A stretch of DNA of 52,203 bases from Bryobacterales bacterium. GTDB lineage: Bacteria; Acidobacteriota; Terriglobia; Bryobacterales; Bryobacteraceae. Below, one piece after another: positions 51,087-52,203 of the stretch. The DNA is taken from contig JADZGD010000094.1 in assembly GCA_020854055.1 (NCBI GenBank), forward strand, positions 1 to 52,203. The letters are read 5' to 3'. Both the position numbers and the translations under genes were made by a program. The notes beneath the pieces are model-generated. The model made no database searches and had not been told where the DNA came from. It saw only the letters and a list, made by a program, of their open reading frames with translations. Numbering within the stretch: position 1 is the stretch's first letter; each line of letters opens with the position of its first letter.

Positions 51087-52203
51087 ATGCATCCAGCGCT
51101 TTTGGCTTTTACCTTGATTTTCGCCGTTTCCGCGGTGGCGGCCGAAAATCCCGGAATAATCGATCTTTCCCGCTCGCCGCACGCCAGGCTGCACGCGGTT
51201 CCCATTCCGGCTGTAAAATTCGGGCCGGGCTTCTGGGAGAGCCGCCGCCAGGTGAATGTCGAACGGAGCATCCCCGCGCTGCTCCAGCTTCTTGAACAGC
51301 ACGGTGTGGTGGACAACTTCCGCCGCCTGTCGGGCCGCAAGCAGGCGCCGCGCCGCGGTCCGCTCTATACCGATTCGGATCTCTACAAGTGGATGGAGGC
51401 GGTCGGATACGTACTCCAGTCCGGCCCCAATCCGCGTTTGCGCGCCACGCTGAGCAACCTGGTGGATGAAGTGGTCGCCGCCCAGGAACCCTCGGGTTAC
51501 CTCAACACCTGGTACGTGGAAGACCGCGCCAAACTTCGCTTCACCGAGTTTCGCGGCGGCCACGAACTTTACTGCCTGGGCCACCTGCTGCAGGCCGGCA
51601 TCGCCGTGGAACGCGCCACCGGCGACCGCAAATTGCTCGACGCCGGTATTCGCTACACCCGCTATGTTATGAACACGCTCGGGCCGGCGCCCAAACGCCC
51701 CGCCTTTACCGGTCATCCGGAACTCGAAATGGCGCTGGTAGAGCTTTATCGCACCACGCACGACAAGGCGTATCTGGACTTTGCGCGCTACCTGCTGAGC
51801 GGCGTGGATCGCGATCGCTTGAAGCTCTCCGATGACGATGTACGCTCCCTGTTCAGCGGTATCGCGTTCACGTCTCGAACACGCCTGGAAGGCCACTCGG
51901 TGCGCGCCATGTACGCCTGTGCCGGCGCTGCGGACTTTTACCTGGAGACCGGAGATCCGGCCTATGGCAAAACACTCGACGCCCTCTGGCACGACATGGT
52001 GGCCCGCCGCATGTACATTACCGGCGGAGTCGGCTCCCGCTACCGGCATGAGTCCTTCGGGGACGACTACGAACTTCCTAACCTGCTGGCCTACACCGAA
52101 AGCTGCGCCGCCATCGGCAACCTGATGTGGAACTGGCGCATGCTGGCCGCCACTGCCGAAGCCCGCTTTGCCGACGTTCTGGAGCGGACGCTTTATAACG
52201 GTA
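51087..52203 (+). CDS. Beta-L-arabinofuranosidase, GH127 family, 3' end cut by window
   Basis: 372 residues are present; the gene runs off the right edge. A signal peptide (MHPALLAFTLIFAVSAVAA) leads into the GH127 (DUF1680) catalytic (alpha/alpha)6 barrel: VKFGPGFWESRRQVN, GHELYCLGHLLQAG, YITGGVGSRYRHESFGDDYELP and AYTESCAAIGN. The ExC pair falls at E338 and C340, matching the zinc-site residues I recall for the HypBA1 enzyme. The two further cysteines, including the nucleophile, lie beyond the window. It releases beta-L-arabinofuranose from plant glycans. Confidence 0.9.
   Translation, partial: MHPALLAFTLIFAVSAVAAENPGIIDLSRSPHARLHAVPIPAVKFGPGFWESRRQVNVERSIPALLQLLEQHGVVDNFRRLSGRKQAPRRGPLYTDSDLYKWMEAVGYVLQSGPNPRLRATLSNLVDEVVAAQEPSGYLNTWYVEDRAKLRFTEFRGGHELYCLGHLLQAGIAVERATGDRKLLDAGIRYTRYVMNTLGPAPKRPAFTGHPELEMALVELYRTTHDKAYLDFARYLLSGVDRDRLKLSDDDVRSLFSGIAFTSRTRLEGHSVRAMYACAGAADFYLETGDPAYGKTLDALWHDMVARRMYITGGVGSRYRHESFGDDYELPNLLAYTESCAAIGNLMWNWRMLAATAEARFADVLERTLYNG

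Noticed and set aside
1-52203. tRNA, rRNA, CRISPR arrays, transposase genes or attachment sites
   Set aside because: None seen: no regularly spaced repeats, no transposase-like protein, and no tRNA-like cloverleaf in the intergenic stretches.

Overview
The window is a GC-rich bacterial chromosome segment. It is tightly packed on both strands and has no rRNA, tRNA, CRISPR array or insertion sequence that I can find. The gene content points to a soil-type Acidobacteriota relative, perhaps near Solibacter/Bryobacterales: many Tat-exported oxidoreductases, ThuA, DinB and xylose-isomerase-like proteins, GH78 and GH127 glycosidases, a ceramidase-like protein, and a Hox-type NiFe hydrogenase. This assignment is inference from gene content; no marker gene proves it.

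Layout. (1) 1-8.1 kb: a leftward operon for a fused transaldolase/glucose-6-phosphate isomerase (TTG start), zwf, a HAD hydrolase and a truncated SDR gene, divergent from phosphoketolase. Together they route hexose phosphate through the oxidative pentose phosphate entry and a phosphoketolase shunt. (2) 8.1-14.2 kb: two poorly characterised proteins, an exported esterase-like protein with a small monooxygenase, a J-domain protein and ilvA. (3) 14.4-19.8 kb: a housekeeping block with a leftward DUF62 SAM hydrolase-mutM-tsaC-like set, divergent from cysteine desulfurase, mnmA and a lipid A-type acyltransferase. (4) 19.8-25.3 kb: a LysR regulator divergent from leuABCD. LeuA lacks its allosteric domain, and the leader RNA is highly structured. 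(5) 25.3-35.0 kb: carbohydrate and stress genes, namely ThuA, a sugar isomerase, DinB, a Tat lipoprotein rhodanese, alpha-L-rhamnosidase, an EAL protein, an exported aldo/keto reductase-like protein, a sugar MFS porter and rhamnose mutarotase. (6) 35.2-42.0 kb: a complete bidirectional NiFe hydrogenase operon hoxE-F-U-Y-H-W, in which HoxF is fused to a GltD/NfnB-like FAD-NAD(P)H oxidoreductase. (7) 42.1-52.2 kb: a rightward run of a Tat-exported Gfo/Idh oxidoreductase, a UroD-like protein, two related beta-propellers flanking a Tat-exported DegT-type aminotransferase, a ceramidase-like protein, a polytopic membrane protein and the start of a GH127 arabinofuranosidase.

Most notable are the HoxF-GltD fusion, the leuA leader with crossing long-range pairings, the recurrent -10 boxes placed just upstream of start codons (apparent leaderless mRNAs), the symmetric -10 between two divergent genes, and the export of enzymes that are normally cytoplasmic (PLP aminotransferase, aldo/keto reductase, Gfo/Idh). 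Start codons were corrected where Shine-Dalgarno sites, signal peptides or operon junctions demanded it. No database search could be run, so family calls rest on motif recognition.
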